Positions 5,843 to 6,158 of a stretch of DNA of 6,158 nucleotides are shown here, one piece after another. Position numbers and translations under genes: made by a program. Under the pieces are notes generated by a model. That model made no database searches and was not told where the DNA came from. It saw nothing but the letters and a program-made list of their open reading frames with translations. Origin of the DNA: Nitrospira sp. GTDB lineage: Bacteria; Nitrospirota; JACRHL01. Each line of letters starts with the position of its first letter. Positions within the stretch are counted from its first letter, which is position 1. The stretch covers positions 1 to 6,158 of the forward strand of contig JALWRU010000226.1 of assembly GCA_026994095.1 (NCBI GenBank). The letters are read 5' to 3'.

Positions 5843-6158
5843 GCGTCCAACGTCGGATTGCCCAATCGATAGTAGGGCTGGCCGTGTTGTGTGGCACAAA
5901 ATCTGCGATCTGCTGAATCGCCCAGATGTGCACATGCGGCGGCAATCGCCTCTGCGTGACGATGACCTGTCTTTGCAAACACCGCGCCACTTATACATTG
6001 GCGCCGATCAGAATGCTCTTTTTGGTGGCACCGAGCTTCCAGAGCCGCAGGATCGCGAGAGATTTCACCCCGGGCCAGAAACCCCAAACCGTTAAAACAG
6101 CCCTGTCGAGACAGTCCCTCTAACTGACTACAGTGCTGTGAGATGATGGTTAATGCCC
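5833..6158 (-). CDS. Unrecognised Cys-rich protein, 3' part (enters from right edge)
   Basis: The minus frame is open from the window edge to TAA at 5835-5833 (about 108 residues). The family was not recognised. The protein is rich in Cys and His (HCSQ, QGCF, ARCH, RQCIS, AACAH, RFCATQH), with an Ala-rich helix AEAIAAACAHLG and a segment GQPYYRLGNPTLDA. Composition and codon choice look protein-like but less GC-biased at third positions than mobA or moeA. The ending DAML-stop is abrupt; a different frame continues plausibly for another 26 codons (next entry), so this is probably a frameshifted gene. It lies upstream of the sigma gene on the same strand and could be co-transcribed with it. A plus-strand ORF over the same DNA (5817-6095) looks less protein-like. 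Confidence 0.4.
   Translation of the reverse strand, partial: ALTIISQHCSQLEGLSRQGCFNGLGFLARGEISRDPAALEARCHQKEHSDRRQCISGAVFAKTGHRHAEAIAAACAHLGDSADRRFCATQHGQPYYRLGNPTLDAML

Noticed and set aside
5817..6095. Plus-strand ORF of 92 codons opposite the Cys-rich gene
   Set aside because: It has a GTG start without a ribosome site and low-complexity polar residues, and it opposes the direction of neighbouring genes. It cannot be fully excluded.

Overview
The window looks like a chromosomal segment of a GC-rich Gram-negative bacterium, probably a member of the Pseudomonadota. The reasons are a bis-MGD-type molybdenum cofactor gene pair, a cyclic-nucleotide-binding-like/HDOD regulator, and an RpoE-type ECF sigma factor with a membrane-anchored zinc-finger anti-sigma factor. 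Nothing visible fixes the genus. There are no RNA genes, insertion sequences or CRISPR arrays.

Layout. At 1-71 (minus) is the start of a small zinc-ribbon protein that runs off the left edge. A gene-free stretch of about 260 bases follows; it holds a possible sigma-70 promoter and short hairpins. Then come three plus-strand genes: mobA (334-969) and moeA (976-2181), which form a tight molybdenum-cofactor pair, and, after a strong dyad-symmetric element (2240-2269), a regulator with a degenerate cNMP-binding-like domain fused to an HDOD domain (2303-3736). The rest of the window is on the minus strand and converges on the HDOD gene. Read in transcription order it holds an unrecognised Cys-rich gene entering from the right edge, apparently frameshifted near its 3' end (6158-5762); an ECF sigma factor (5730-5068); a one-pass anti-sigma factor (4973-4227); and a very acidic exported protein (4224-3802) whose start lies 2 nt after the anti-sigma stop.

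How the genes work together. MoeA inserts molybdate into molybdopterin, and MobA adds GMP to make the guanine dinucleotide form of the cofactor. The minus-strand genes look like an envelope-signalling module: cytoplasmic sigma factor, membrane anti-sigma factor with a periplasmic domain, and a translationally linked acidic periplasmic protein that could be a sensor, co-regulator or effector.

The most informative non-coding signal is a near-consensus ECF promoter (GGAACTT ... CGTCTAA, 17-nt spacer) in the sigma/anti-sigma gap. It points to autoregulation of the anti-sigma and acidic protein separately from the sigma gene. Its spacer contains a G7 tract, and its -10 lies in a 10-bp inverted repeat whose other arm abuts the anti-sigma start codon. 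This compact arrangement is the main item worth following up.
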